Below are positions 23,267 through 34,451 of a stretch of 64,000 bases of DNA, one piece after another. Under the pieces are notes generated by a model. The model was given only the letters and a program-made list of their open reading frames with translations. It was not told the origin of the DNA and searched no databases. Source of the DNA: Ottelia alismoides (Eukaryota; Streptophyta; Magnoliopsida; Alismatales; Hydrocharitaceae); the NCBI GenBank assembly GCA_037367405.1, contig JAZKJV010000385.1, positions 186,001 through 250,000 on the forward strand, in the 5' to 3' direction. Positions within the stretch are counted from its first letter, which is position 1, and each line of letters starts with the position of its first letter. A program made the position numbers and the translations under genes.

Positions 23267-23343
23267 GAATGAATAGCCTCGATGCCAACAGGCACATGGT
23301 CAATACTTGTCTGCTGTTTTTTTCTCTCTTCCAATTCAAAAGA
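23267..23343 (-). CDS. RanBPM: RanBPM-like gene, exon following the SPRY domain
   Basis: The minus-strand exon is bounded by acceptor TTTACGCAG and donor GTAAGTTAG. It encodes SFELEERKKQQTSIDH followed by VPVGIEAIHS, 25 codons plus two bases. Joined to the exon at 52523-52478 it reads in frame. The spacing from FGKHPFLFLLE to EERKKQQ equals that in plant RanBPM proteins, where the end of SPRY is followed by a KQQ-containing linker and then the LisH motif. The intron upstream is 29.1 kb. No downstream exon was found in the remaining 23 kb. The assignment rests on frame, splice sites and spacing rather than on strong identity, so I am less sure of it than of the two SPRY exons. Confidence 0.65.
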
Positions 23344-23481
23344 CTGCGTAAACCAGAAAAAGAATAATGTATAGACACCAATCCATTTAAAAAAAACAAC
23401 GAACAAAGTTGAAAATATGTATGTGTGCTGCTAATTTGTGCATTTAGAAGGAAATTTGTTTGAAACATTTGGAATAAAAAA

Positions 23482-23660
23482 ATGGTGGCGCATTATCCCA
23501 CTATAAGTAGGGTTGGCTACATAGATTCTTGCTCAAATCCATATTGAAAGATTCAACTATTTTTTACGTTAGTTGTCGACTACCTAGCGCAACCCCCACA
23601 AGGGGTGATTTGAACCTTGGTCTTTTGGGTGGTAGGTACACTGCACTACCACCAGATTAT
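23482..23660 (-). mobile_element. tRNA-derived SINE, copy 1 (Au-like)
   Basis: On the minus strand the head has an A-box-like TGGTAGTGCAG and a B box AAGGTTCAAATC. The 3' tail reads ATGTAGCCAACCCTACTTA. A 14-bp duplication flanks it (TTTGGAATAAAAAA at 23468-23481, TTTGAAATAAAAAA at 23661-23674). It lies in the large intron of the RanBPM-like gene. Copy 2 is at 53182-53363. The tail matches that of RTE LINEs in this window. Confidence 0.8.
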
Positions 23661-23765
23661 TTTGAAATAAAAAAGATTCTAAAAAATCCTTATATCACTT
23701 GCAACATGTCCTTCAACATTGATGGAGCTTAAAGCTAAGAATATTTATATTTCAGTAAGATTATT

Positions 23766-23915
23766 TGTAGAGGTTTACGCTATGTTATGTTGTACCGTTA
23801 CGTATTTCTTATTTATCTCATGTACGTCTATGTAATTTACCCAAGGGTTTTCTCTATATATAAGAGACCCTAAGGCTCTATGGAATAACACAACAGAGCA
23901 TTATTGACTCTGACA
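23766..23915 (+). repeat. 5' LTR of the short-LTR Copia
   Basis: 150 bp, TGTAGAGG...TGACA, with core CTCTATATATAAGAGACCCTA near 23851-23871, the probable promoter. It differs from the 165-bp 3' LTR by about seven substitutions and by 10-bp and 5-bp length changes. Confidence 0.92.
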
Positions 23916-23927
23916 TGGTATCAGAGC
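23916..23927 (+). other. Primer-binding site, initiator tRNA-Met
   Basis: TGGTATCAGAGC directly abuts the LTR end CA and is complementary to the 3' end of plant initiator tRNA-Met. Confidence 0.9.
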
Positions 23928-24291
23928 CAAAATCCTTATCTAGGGTTTTTCCTCCACCCCCCCCCCTCCCGTTTGGCCGCCGCCTCTCCTTTCTTCGCCC
24001 CCCCCCCCTCCAGCCGCCGAGGCAATAGCCCCCCTCCCGCTGCCGAGGCCCCAGCCTCCCTCCCGCCGCCGAGGCTCCTGCCTCCTCCCGCCGCCGTCCT
24101 CACCAGCCGCCGCCGACCCCACCCGCTGCCGCCAACCCAACATCCGCCACTCGCGGCTCTCCTTCTCTTGTCGGCGTCGATTCAACGATGGGTTCAAGTG
24201 CATAAAGTCTACATATGCACTTGAATCCAAACGGGTCTTTGTAGACGCCAGTTCTTTTGTCTATCATCCCTAGGTCTTCTTCTCCGGCGAT

Positions 24292-27200
24292 ATGTCAGAA
24301 CAAAAGGTTGATATGCCCGCCATAGGTGCATTTAAAGGTTCGGCACCAATAGTCAAAATGGACGGGACAAACTACGAACTCTGGGCTATGCAGTTCCTGA
24401 GTCTTATGAAGTCATGTGGTAAGAAGCATATTCTTACCGAAGATGAGCCGGCAGAGAAGACGGGGATATATGCCTCATGGGAGGCTGATGATGCGTATGC
24501 CAAGGTCTGGCTGTCAGGGACGCTCATGATGGAGATCGCCAACGACGTCCTCCATCAACCCACCGTCAAGGCGATGTGGGATATTCTGGCTACTACATAT
24601 TCTGAAGTGAGGAACAAGACGAAGATACTACAGTTGCAGCATGATATTTTTACCACGAGGCAAAATGGGTGGCCTTTTCATTCTCTGTACACGTCCCTAC
24701 GTGGGATGTTCGAGAAATTATATAGCACCATCCCGCTCACAGCGACCCCCGAGCAGCAGAAGACGTTCCGCAATGCCACTATGGTAGGCGTATTACTTGC
24801 TGCCCTTGATCCGGAGTACGAGGCAGCCCGTTCTCAGATCCTCGCCGATGCCACTATTCCTCCGATGGAGAGAGTCTACAGGCGGCTCAGTCGTATCTCT
24901 ATTCCCTCCAATGTAGCGCCTCCACCTCCTTCGGCAATAGCGGTCTCCAGAGGACGAGGTAGTTCGTCTTCATTTCGTGGCCGAGGAGGTGGCGGACGTG
25001 GCCGAGGAGGTTGTGTGCGTTCAACGTGCTCATTCTGTCGTCGCACTGGTCATTCTGAGGATACATGTTATTCCAAGCATGGATTTCCTCCTTCTGCACG
25101 TGTAGCTGATCATGTTCAGGCTCTGTCAGCATCTACTCCATATCACAGGTTCGAGGAGCTAGTGGCACGGCTTCGTGACATTATGCCACAGTCATCATCA
25201 GAGGGTGCTGATACATCCGACGTTGCGGCTTCTGCATCAGCTACTACCTCTGCTACTGCCAGTACCTCAGGTAGTACTTCTGCCTTTTGTCATAACCACG
25301 ATCTCTCAGGTTGGATTGTTGACTCTGGAGCCACCCATCATCTCTGTCGTGATAGAGCTATGTTGCAGTCCTACAGGCATATTCAGTCTCGTCGTTCTGT
25401 GCTCATAGCTGATGGCACTTATTCCCCTATTGTGGGTCAGGGGGAGACTTTCTTATTGCCCTTCATGCACTTACAGAATATTCTACATGCACCAGAGTTC
25501 TCCATGAATTTATTATCAATTAGTCAGATTACAAAAGATTTGCACTGTCGCGCTATATTTAACCCATCTTCTATCATTTTTCAGGACATACTAACGGGCA
25601 GGGTGATTGGCTGTGGTTCTGAGCACAATGGCCTCTATCGTCTAGTACGGAACTCCTACGCTGACGTCTCACTACACTCTCAGGGATCCGTTTCTCCGTA
25701 TACATGGCACTTTCGCTTTGGTCACCTTCCGCTCCAGAAGATGCGTCACCTCCTGCCACAGATCTCTTCGAATTCTTCATTTCGTTGTGAAGCGTGTCAG
25801 TTAGGGAAGCACCATCGTTCTAGGTTTCCTAGTCGTCAGGGTCGGAGCAGTCGCTCCCCGTTTGAGTTATTTCATATAGATATTTGGGGTCCTAGTCGTG
25901 TCCTGGATCATCAGGGTCACAGGTTTTATCTTGTTGTGGTTGATGATTTCTCTCGTGTTTCTTGGACTTTTCTTCTTAAGAATAAATCTGAAGCAGGAAG
26001 CGTTATCAAAAATCTTATCAATGAAGTGCAGAATGTTTTTTCCTCTATTGTTAAATATGTGCGCACGGATAATGCATTGAAATTCTGCACTCGTTCTCTT
26101 GCTCAGTTTCTTTCCTCTAAGGGCATTATCCACCAAACTACATGTGCTTACACATCTCAACAAAATGGTGTCGCGGAGAGGAAACATCGACACTTTCTTG
26201 ATATTGCTCGCACATTGCTTATTCAAAGTTGGGCACCATTAGTCTGTTGGGGAGATGTTATACTTACAGCATGCTATCTGGTCAATCGTATGCCTTCTAC
26301 CGTTCTTGGGGAAAAAACTTCAATCTCTGTTCTCTTTCCTGATAAGGACTTGTTTTCACTTACCCCTCGTGTCTTTGGAACTGTCGCCTTTGTTCACCGC
26401 TTGTCTCCAGGACTTGACAAGCTCTCTCCTAGAGCTGTTAAGTGCGTTTTTGTGGGCTACACACGGACACAAAAAGGATATCGTTACTATGACCCCATTC
26501 ACGACAAGTACTATGTGAGTGCTGATGTTACATTTTTTGAGCCAGTTATGTACTTCTCCCCTGCAGGTGACAGATTGGTTTCCTCTACATCTACGGATGA
26601 TAATGTCTATGTTCCCCTACCTCCAAGTCTGGGTCAATCTGAGTCCACTACACCACCACCACCACCTCCTCCATATCCTCCCATTCCACCATTCCCTAAG
26701 TTCTACATAAGGCGGTCAGGGCCTGCTCAAGCTACACGTCAACCATCCAGCACGCCTCAGGTATGCTCCGATGTTATCGCTAATGATGGGTTAGATAATG
26801 CACCGGTGCAGGAATCTTTGATACAGGAGGAGGATACGCCAGTCAGTACAGTGAATGATGATCTTGATCGTCCTATTGCTCATAGGAAGCAAAAGAGGCA
26901 ATGTGCGTCCTATCCTCTTGCGTCTCAAGTGTCCTTTCATCGTCTTACTGGTGATTTCCAGAGGTTTGCGGCAGCTGACTTGATGGTTGAGATCCCACGG
27001 ACTTATCAAGAGGTCATGAAAATTGATTGTTGGCATTTAGCCATGGAAGAGGAGATGTGTGCCTTACAATCTCGAGGGACTTGGTCCCTAGTTCCCATTC
27101 CTCCTAGTGCTTCTGTGGTGAGTAGCAAGTGGGTGTTTACAGTTAAATATCACGTAAATGGACGTCTAGATCAGTACAAGGCCCGACTTGTCGCACGAGG

Positions 27201-27819
27201 CTTCACTCAAACCTATGGGGTAGATTATTTGGATTCATTTTCACCAGTGGCTCGACACTTGACTCTTCGCATTCTACTATCTACTGTTGTGGTACGTGAT
27301 TGGACCATAGTACAACTTGATGTCAAAAATGCATTCTTGTATGGTGATCTACAGGAGGAAGTCTACATGCAGCAGCCACCTGGTTTTACTGCTGAGGGGG
27401 AGACTCAGATGGTGTGTAGACTTCATAAGGCTATCTATGGCCTTAAACAAAGTCCAAGGGCATGGTTCCAGAAGCTTTCCCAGCTGATTGAACGACAGGG
27501 GTTCAAGAGATCAAATGCGGACCACTCATTGTTTATCCAGAAGACTCTCAGAGGTACGGTTGTCGTCATGGTATATGTTGATGATATTCTGGTTATAGGA
27601 GAAGATGCTCAGGGAATCAAGATGACTAAATCTCTTTTGGGAAGTCAGTTTATTACGAAGGATCTAGGCATGATACGATATTTTCTGGGGATAGAGTTTA
27701 CGAGAAATGCACAAGGAATGGTAATGACCCAAAGAAAATATGTCACAGACTTGCTAGTTGAAAAAGGAATGGTTGGATGCAGACCGTCGAGCACTCCTAT
27801 GGAACCAAGTATGAGACTT
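24292..27819 (+). CDS. Copia Gag-Pol polyprotein, N-terminal 1176 residues
   Basis: ATG at 24292 follows a GC-rich leader. Domains in order: retrotransposon Gag (about 15-190); zinc knuckle CSFCRRTGHSEDTC (about 246-259); aspartic protease at about residue 344 (VDSGATHH); GAG-pre-integrase with CEACQLGKHH (about 500); integrase with HIDIWG, VRTDNALKF and QQNGVAERK carrying the DDE residues; and RT from about 930 with NAFLYGDL, YGLKQSPRAWF and the catalytic YVDD at about 1095-1098. The frame stops at MRL, where a LINE inserted, and a chance TGA follows in LINE sequence. RNase H is on the far side at 33572. Apart from the insertion the frame is uninterrupted, implying recent activity. Confidence 0.95.
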
Positions 27820-27840
27820 TTTTTTTGACACTCCAAAAAG

Positions 27841-27867
27841 GGGGATACACCCGTAGGTGTTCGCCCC
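27841..27867 (-). promoter_or_regulatory. LINE 3'-terminal stem-loop
   Basis: On the minus strand, GGGG...CCCC enclose ACACC...GGTGT with loop TACG, directly before the tail. It is homologous to 8421-8447 and 45321-45347. Confidence 0.7.
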
Positions 27868-27974
27868 ATTTTATTAATGAGGAGAATAAGAAGTACTTAC
27901 AGGGGGAGCAGAAAGGGAGAAAAAGGGGAGACCGATATCCACAATGATATCAATCGCCCCATTACACAAAAAGT

Positions 27975-30900
27975 CTAACCAGATGACCAGTCCAAACAAA
28001 AGCGGTTCGCGTCAATACAAATATTTTCTATATAGAATCTCTGCCCCGCAAATAGAAATTTGTTCCTTCCCATCCAGATACTCCAAATGCGAGCAATGGG
28101 AATCAGTCTCTCCGCCCTCGGACGATTTGCAGCGATTGCAAAGCTCTCACAAAAAGATTCCAACGACGAATGATTCAACCAAGCAATGTCCTCCCATATG
28201 GGCCGCACTAGGTCGCAGTGGAGAAATAGATGGTCGGCCGTCTCGGCAGCCGAACTGCATAATCCGCATACATTGGGCAAGTTTGGGAAGAGAGATAGAA
28301 GACGGTCGCGAGTAGGAAGTCGTCCACGCCTAAGAATCCACATAAAGATCCCAATCCTTTCCGGAAGCTTGAGACCCCATATGAGGTTGCAGTGGTCACG
28401 CAATGACGCCTCCGGATGCACAACGATGGGGAGAAGAGCAGAATATGCCTTCTGCGAGGAAAAGGACCCGTCATTCCAAGTGAAGTGATCACGCCCCCCC
28501 GATGGAGTAGGGACGTCCTCGAGTAGGGTCAGTAATGCGGAGAAGTCCATCAGCCGCTGATCGGAGAGGGAATCCACCAAGATCGGGCACCAGGAGCCGT
28601 TGGTCCAGCACGATTCCACCGTTGCATATTTGTCCCTGTCCAACGCATAAAGACGTGGAAAAAGGTTCATGAAGATGCCCTTACCAGACCAATCCACGTT
28701 CCAAAAGCGGAAGGAGGTTCCATCGCCGAGAGCCGGTCTAAATAAGGACCGATTGCGGCTGAAAACAGCAAATGCTTCGCGCCAAAAGATGGAAGAGTGA
28801 GCATGAGATCGACCGTCAAAGGCGGACAGATAGGCATTACTCGCCGCAATGCGAAGGCATCGCACCAAAAATCCATCATCCCGGCTCAAAAGCCTCGACG
28901 CCCATTTGAGAAGAGAAGCTTCCCGCATGACCCCTAGCCGCCTAATACCCAGGCCCCCGTCGCTTTTAGGTCGTGTAATGTCCTCCCATGCGACCAGATG
29001 TATCCCTCTTCTTGTAGTATCCTTCTTGCCCCAAAGGAATCCCCTCATACATTTGTCCAAGCGTAGCCTAATCCCTTTTGGCAAACCACGCGCCGATAGG
29101 AAGTAAATAGGGATAGCCGAAAGGACGGATTTAATAAGCACCAAACGGCCACCTCGAGAGAGCAGTGAAGAGCGCCATCCTGCCAGCCTTGTCTCGATCT
29201 TCTCCACCACCCGCTGATACTCGCGCAACCGCGCCCTGCCCACTGAGAGAGATAAGCCCAGATAATCTAGTGGGAGAGCCCCGAGAGAGGCCCCCAAAAT
29301 GGAGGAGCATTCCCCAACCTCCTGCGTCGAGAGAGCAAAGGGCACAAATTTGGACTTTTCCTCGTTGATGCGGAGCCCCGATAATTCGCAAAATAAATGG
29401 ACCGTAGTAGCCATTCCCGCATATTGAAGCCGCTCGCCCTCTATAAAACATAAGGTGTCGTCCGCATATTGGAGGAGCGGGATATGAAGGTCACCCAAGG
29501 AGCATCCTCGGGTATACCCAGCGTCAGATACGCCTTGAATCATACGTGGCAGCACATCCGCCGCCAAAACAAACAGAAGAGGGGCAAGGGGGCATCCCTG
29601 GCGAACCCCCCTTCGAGGTTGAAATAGGTCCCCAGATGGCCGACCATTAAGAGATAAGGAGAAGGAGACCGTAGTAACACATCGACGGATCCATGAAATC
29701 CATAACGGAGGGAAGCCCCGAGACTTCAAAACCGACCATAAGAAGCGCCAGTCCAAGGAGTCGTACGCCTTAGCAAAATCAATTTTCCAGAGGACCCCTT
29801 TCGTACCATTCATGTGCCAGCCATCAATGATAGCGGAAGCAAGAGCGAAACAGTCAGAGATTTACCTCCCTTGAACAAAGGCCGCTTGACATGGAGAAAT
29901 GAGAGAGGCCAGAAAGGGCGCTAGGCGACGGGCCAAAGCCTTCGCTATGATCAAGTAGATACCATTGGAAATGGCAATAGGGCGGAAATCCTCAATACGG
30001 CGTGCACCCTGGGATTTCGGAATGAGGACCAAAGAGGCCCGGTTAATCCTGTTGAATCCCCGGTTCCCCTCACAGAACTCGAGGGCCACATCCAGCACGT
30101 CGTTGGCGATAACGTCCCAAAAGTCCCTATAAAAGGAAATAGGGAAGCCATCTGGGCCAGGAGAAGCATCAGCGTTAAGGTCCCATGCCGCGCACTTAAG
30201 CTCCTCCATCGATAAAGGGCGTGATAAAACAACAGCATCCGAGCCAGAGAGTGAAGGGGCACCGGGAGCCATCCAGCGCCATGAAGAAGAGGGAAGGCGA
30301 TTGAAAAAGTTCTTGAAGTAGTTAACCAACGCCGGGCCCATGTCGCGCTCAGTCTGAAATATAGCGTCCCCAATCTCAATGGAGGAAATACGATTAGATC
30401 GTTTACGAGCACTAGCGACCCGGTGGAAGTAGGCGGTATTAGCATCCCCCTCCTTGAGCCAACGAAGCCGCGAGCGCTGTCTCCATTCAATTGCTTTTTT
30501 CCTGTCATCCTCCGAAATGATCTGAGCAGCTGATGATCTCTCGGATAATTCTACCTGAGAAAGCTCCCTGACGCTCTCCAAGCGATCCAATCGAATAATA
30601 GTCGCCTCGGCCTCGTTGCGACCCGACCGCCGAGCCTGACGCGTAGAAAATTTGAAGGAGGCAAGAACTCGTCGCAGGGATGAGAGTTTGAGGGCAAACC
30701 GATGAGCCGCATTACCCGGGAATGATGTTTGGGACCAATGATTTCGCACTAGTTCCTTGAAATTAGGCTCCAGAATCCAGCTCTTCTCGTAACGAAAAAT
30801 ACCGCGCGGACGAGACGATTCGCCTGAATCCCAAGTAATGGGGCTATGATCCGAAAAAGACCGAGGACGGGAGGAAACCGAGCAAAGAGGAAAAGCATCC

Positions 30901-31517
30901 ATCCATCGTGAATTAGCTAGGAACCGATCAAGCCGCGATCGAGAGGAGCTATTACGCCAAGTGTATATGATATCCGTGGCTACCAAATCATCCAGAGCCA
31001 AGTCATTGATAAAATCCCAAAATTCGATAGACCCTGGATCCCTTCCCCCCCGACCGCGGGGGCGGTCGATTGAAAGTAAAGTGACGTTAAAATCCCCTCC
31101 CAAAATCCAAGGGATATCCCCAAAAGCCGCAGCGTCGCCCCTCAAGTCCTCCCATAAATCACGGCGGGCCAAATGGCATTGAGACGCATAAACACAAGAG
31201 AAAGCCAGAGAAGCGTTGGTGGCCGCATGCACAAGGATTATAGAGATAGAGTGTCGTCCTATACGAGAGCAGGATAAAGAGAAGCATGAAGATCGCCAAG
31301 CCACAATAGAACCACCAGAAGAACCGATCGCGTCCAAAGCACAAAAAGCATCCATCGGCCCTGCTCCAAACGATCTCCAAAGGGCGTCGTCTACTCCAGA
31401 GAGCTTAGTTTCCTGTATCAGAGCGACATCACATTCCCATTCAGTCAGACGCGAGCCCAAAGCCCTGCGGCGCAAAGGGTCCCCCATTCCACGAACGTTC
31501 CAGGAGAGAAGCTTCAT
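27975..31517 (-). pseudogene. LINE ORF2: endonuclease, RT and zf-RVT, one nonsense codon
   Basis: From ATG at 31517 the frame encodes an APE-type endonuclease: SWNVRGMGDP, QETK with Glu36, GGDFNV, and FSDHSP with the SDH at 222-224. RT follows: DFRPIAISN, DFAKAYDSLDW, RQGCPLAPLLF and catalytic YADD at about 684-687. The end is a zinc-binding domain CGLCSSAAETADHLFLHC. A TAA (29862-29864) falls after AAFVQGR where the related LINE at 43380 has Gln. The frame is unbroken on both sides: 551 residues before, then 16 codons to the next Met and 612 residues more, about 1180 in all. This enzyme nicks target DNA and reverse transcribes the LINE RNA. A single C-to-T change seems to have silenced it. 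Confidence 0.92.
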
Positions 31518-31566
31518 TAAATATTACAAAAATTATCCCCAAAAAGTGGCCGAGGGAATGCCAAGC

Positions 31567-33552
31567 TTAAGTGCGACGTTGGTCCATCCGGCGAAGTCCA
31601 GCCGCTTCCGCCACCGCCTCCCGAGGTAGTAGAATCGGCGGAGAGGAAATCCCTTCGAATGAGAGGTCCAGACGCCGAGCATAAATAACTCCAAATCTAT
31701 TCGGGGAAGCAATCGAAGCATTCCAAGAGTTCCACGAGGCTGCACACCGGGTAGGAGAGAGCGGCGTGGCGTTTGAAGAAGAATCCCCTTGATCGCCCGA
31801 ATACCAAGAAGGCCCCAATGTAGTATCAGGCTGCCCATAAAGATACGAGATAGCGTGAGTACCGAGTTCGGGGGCGACCACCGAGGGGCCCGACTCGATT
31901 GCCAGCAGAGAAGGCGAGGATGATGAGGAGGAAGGACTCCAGTCTTCATAGCACTGCGACTGATAGAAGGGTACCGCAGAAATAGGAATAGGGCAAGGAA
32001 TATCTTCGCAGTATATAATAGAGTCCCCAAGCATGATCGGGTTACGCGCGGCCCACGAGAGGGTCCGAATAGGAGCCGATCCGGAAAGAGGAAGCGGAAG
32101 CGCCACATCGAAAGACGTGGAGAAGGCGCAGGTCTTCGGAATGGGAATGTCAGATAAATCCATCGACCGCGGATCGACCTCGAAAAATCCCCTAGGCACG
32201 TGAGAGGGCGTCTGTCCAAGAGCACACGCGAATCGAGGCCCAGGCGACGAAGACGAAGGGTCGGTATGCTTCAGCGACGCCTCAGGAACATCCACGGACA
32301 ATGACACGTGGGCCATCGAAGACGATCCATCGTCGGACCTGGGTGCATCGCTCCCGGCCGCGGAGAGAACTGACGAAGCCACCGGCGGCGGAAAGAAGAA
32401 CTCAAGCTTGAAGGACCATCTGCCAAGGTCTAATATCTCCGAGAAGGTCTTGCCAGACATAGAGCGGGAGAGGTTGGATGAACATTCTACCAGAATCCTT
32501 GTGCACGACCAGTCCGATCCCGGGGAAAGGCCATCGTCCAATATGGCCAGCACTTGACCCCAATTGCGAATAACCTTGGAGAGGCAATGAGCCGAGCGAG
32601 ATAGGAATGGAACGCCACGTACCTCCACTACGCATATCTCGGACGTTAACGAAGCACCATCTGCGACCCGGGGTCGACGCCATTTGACCGCCGACGAATC
32701 CGAACGAGAAATGAGTACTTCCCGTTGCTCCGGGGAAAGTCCTCGAACACAGCAACGAGTATCATCCAGGAAGAAGAAGTCCCCCGAGAATCCCTCGCCC
32801 AGGAGAAGAAGAGTTGCTGAGTGGATCGCCTCGCGGTCTAAGCCCCGCTGCTGAACCACGCCAATCGCCACGCCATGATTGGCATCCATCGTCTTCGGGC
32901 CCGAACTCACCATCGCCGAAGGAGCCGAAGAATCCCTCGCCGGAGGACCCTCCACAGTAGAGGGGAGGAAGCCCATCTTATGTGAGTCCAGACGTATCCG
33001 AGCCTCCGGCACCTTGTCACGGACTGACATCGCTTGAAAGGAAGGAGTGCCATTACCGCCAGAGCCAGAAGGCGAAGAGGAGGGAATGGTCTTCCCTTTC
33101 GAAGAGGCGGCACCAAAGCTTGCTGAAACCACCTGAGCAAAGGAGCGAGAGTCCCGAAAGGCCGAGGGAACTTGCCCACGGGGAGGGACATCCAAGCAAG
33201 CGGAGCGCTTTGTCCGCCTGAGATCCATGATCGCATCCCTACATGAAAAAGAGCGGTGACCGACACGACCGCACCGGAAGCATCGTGGAGGTGCCTTGCA
33301 TGCAGACGCCAAATGACCACGCTCCGCGCAGCGAAAGCAGCGCCTGCCAGGCTTAGAGCGAGACACCCTCACCCACCCATCCTTGTTACCTTCGTCTTTG
33401 ACAGCGACACTCGAGCGCAGAGCCGGTTGACGAGTGGCAAAAACCTGGTCGCCGCGACGAGGATCGACCAACTTCGGAACCCACACGCGCTTGTCATCGT
33501 GCATGCGCCTATCGCCCGCCGCTTCAGAACCCGCTCCTTCGATCGCCATCAT
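31567..33552 (-). CDS. LINE ORF1 RNA-binding protein
   Basis: 661 residues from the ATG at 33552, with a second Met immediately after. Two CCHC zinc knuckles lie at residues 72-85 (CFRCAERGHLASAC) and 91-104 (CFRCGRVGHRSFSC). They are followed by Ser/Pro-rich linker and then a region (VEVRGVPFLSRSAHCL, ILDDGLSPG) like the DUF4283/RRM-type domain of plant LINE ORF1 proteins. Such proteins coat LINE RNA in the ribonucleoprotein. The frame is intact. ORF2 starts 49 nt after the ORF1 stop, as usual for bicistronic plant L1 elements. Confidence 0.88.
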   Translation of the reverse strand: MMAIEGAGSEAAGDRRMHDDKRVWVPKLVDPRRGDQVFATRQPALRSSVAVKDEGNKDGWVRVSRSKPGRRCFRCAERGHLASACKAPPRCFRCGRVGHRSFSCRDAIMDLRRTKRSACLDVPPRGQVPSAFRDSRSFAQVVSASFGAASSKGKTIPSSSPSGSGGNGTPSFQAMSVRDKVPEARIRLDSHKMGFLPSTVEGPPARDSSAPSAMVSSGPKTMDANHGVAIGVVQQRGLDREAIHSATLLLLGEGFSGDFFFLDDTRCCVRGLSPEQREVLISRSDSSAVKWRRPRVADGASLTSEICVVEVRGVPFLSRSAHCLSKVIRNWGQVLAILDDGLSPGSDWSCTRILVECSSNLSRSMSGKTFSEILDLGRWSFKLEFFFPPPVASSVLSAAGSDAPRSDDGSSSMAHVSLSVDVPEASLKHTDPSSSSPGPRFACALGQTPSHVPRGFFEVDPRSMDLSDIPIPKTCAFSTSFDVALPLPLSGSAPIRTLSWAARNPIMLGDSIIYCEDIPCPIPISAVPFYQSQCYEDWSPSSSSSSPSLLAIESGPSVVAPELGTHAISYLYGQPDTTLGPSWYSGDQGDSSSNATPLSPTRCAASWNSWNASIASPNRFGVIYARRLDLSFEGISSPPILLPREAVAEAAGLRRMDQRRT

Positions 33553-33571
33553 CGTCTCAAGTATGAGACTT

Positions 33572-34279
33572 TACGACAATGATACTGAAGAGGTGGACAA
33601 AAGAAGATACAGAGAGATGGTGGATAAGCTTCTATACATCACCATAACTCGACCGGATATTGCCTTTGCAGTAAACCGGGTGATTCAATTTATGGAGCAG
33701 CCTAGGCAAGTTCATATGGAAGCCCTGTATATGATATTGAGATACCTGAAGTCTTCCCCAGGCACAGGTTTGTTATTTAGAAAAGACACAGATCTGTCTA
33801 TTTCCGCTTATGCAGACGCAGACTATGCAGGGTGTCCAAAGGATCGTAAGTCTACTTCAGGATTTGCTATCTTCATAGGAAGCTCTTTGATTTTTTGGAA
33901 AAGCAAGAAACAAACTGTTGTAGCGAGATCCAGTGCTAAATCCGAATATAGAGACATGGCACAAGCAAGCACAGAAATGATGTGGGTTCGAGCGGTCTTG
34001 GAAGATTTGAATGTAAATGTCTCTTTACCCATGCAGCTTCAATGTGACAACCAGGCAGCACTGTTCATTGCCAATAATCCAGCTTTTCATGAAAGAACAA
34101 AGCACATCGAGGTAGATTGTCACTACACTAGAGATATGATCCAGAAGGGCTTGATTTCCACTTCGCACGTCAGTTCAGAAGACCAGACTGCTGATATATT
34201 TACCAAGCCATTGCTTAGAGGACCTTTCCAGAGATGTTCTTCCAAGCTGAGCATGATTGATATCTATGCTCCATCTTGA
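33572..34279 (+). CDS. Copia polyprotein, C-terminal part with RNase H
   Basis: Continues the frame cut at 27819; the shared MRL codons lie in the insertion duplication. It encodes the end of RT (KRRYREMVDKLLYIT, RPDIAFAVN) and then RNase H. RNase H motifs include YADADYAGCPKDRKSTSGF, VVARSSAKSEYRDMAQ, LQCDNQAALFIA, RTKHIEVDCH and TADIFTKPL. It ends SMIDIYAPS with a TGA inside the purine tract region. 235 residues, no internal stops. With the upstream part the pre-insertion polyprotein would have been about 1411 residues, normal for Copia. Confidence 0.93.
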   Translation, partial: YDNDTEEVDKRRYREMVDKLLYITITRPDIAFAVNRVIQFMEQPRQVHMEALYMILRYLKSSPGTGLLFRKDTDLSISAYADADYAGCPKDRKSTSGFAIFIGSSLIFWKSKKQTVVARSSAKSEYRDMAQASTEMMWVRAVLEDLNVNVSLPMQLQCDNQAALFIANNPAFHERTKHIEVDCHYTRDMIQKGLISTSHVSSEDQTADIFTKPLLRGPFQRCSSKLSMIDIYAPS

Positions 34280-34286
34280 GGGGGAG

Positions 34287-34451
34287 TGTAGAGGTTTACG
34301 TTATGTTATGTTATGTTATGATGTACCGTTACGTATTTCTTATTTATCTCATGTACGTCTATGTAATTTAATTTACCCAAGGGTTTTCTCTCTATATAAG
34401 AGACCTTAGGGCTCTGTGGAATAACACAACAGAGCATTATTGACTCTGGCA
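34287..34451 (+). repeat. 3' LTR of the short-LTR Copia
   Basis: 165 bp, TGTAGAGG...CTGGCA, preceded by the purine tract and followed by the duplication TTATT. An extra TTATG repeat unit pair explains most of the length gain over the 5' LTR. Confidence 0.92.

Larger units (their letters stand above)
27821..33557 (-). mobile_element. Nearly intact L1-type LINE inserted in the Copia
   Basis: A 15-bp duplication CAAGTATGAGACTTT (27806-27820 and 33558-33572) flanks 5737 bp. On the minus strand it has ORF1, ORF2, a 3' UTR with a stem-loop, and a poly(A) tail (T run at 27818-27826 merging with the duplication). The 5' end lies only 5 nt before the ORF1 start, so most of the 5' UTR is missing. ORF2 has one in-frame stop. 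Confidence 0.95.
23766..34451 (+). mobile_element. Short-LTR Copia retrotransposon, split by a LINE
   Basis: LTRs at 23766-23915 and 34287-34451, primer site TGGTATCAGAGC at 23916-23927, purine tract TTGAGGGGGAG just before the 3' LTR, and a perfect 5-bp duplication TTATT (23761-23765 and 34452-34456). The polyprotein is one frame that breaks only where the LINE at 27821-33557 inserted. Without the LINE the element is about 4.9 kb. It lies in the 29-kb intron of the RanBPM-like gene, opposite to the gene's direction. Confidence 0.95.

Noticed and set aside
23560..23660. tRNA-like A and B boxes
   Set aside because: Part of a SINE head with target duplications on both sides; no cloverleaf, so not a tRNA gene.
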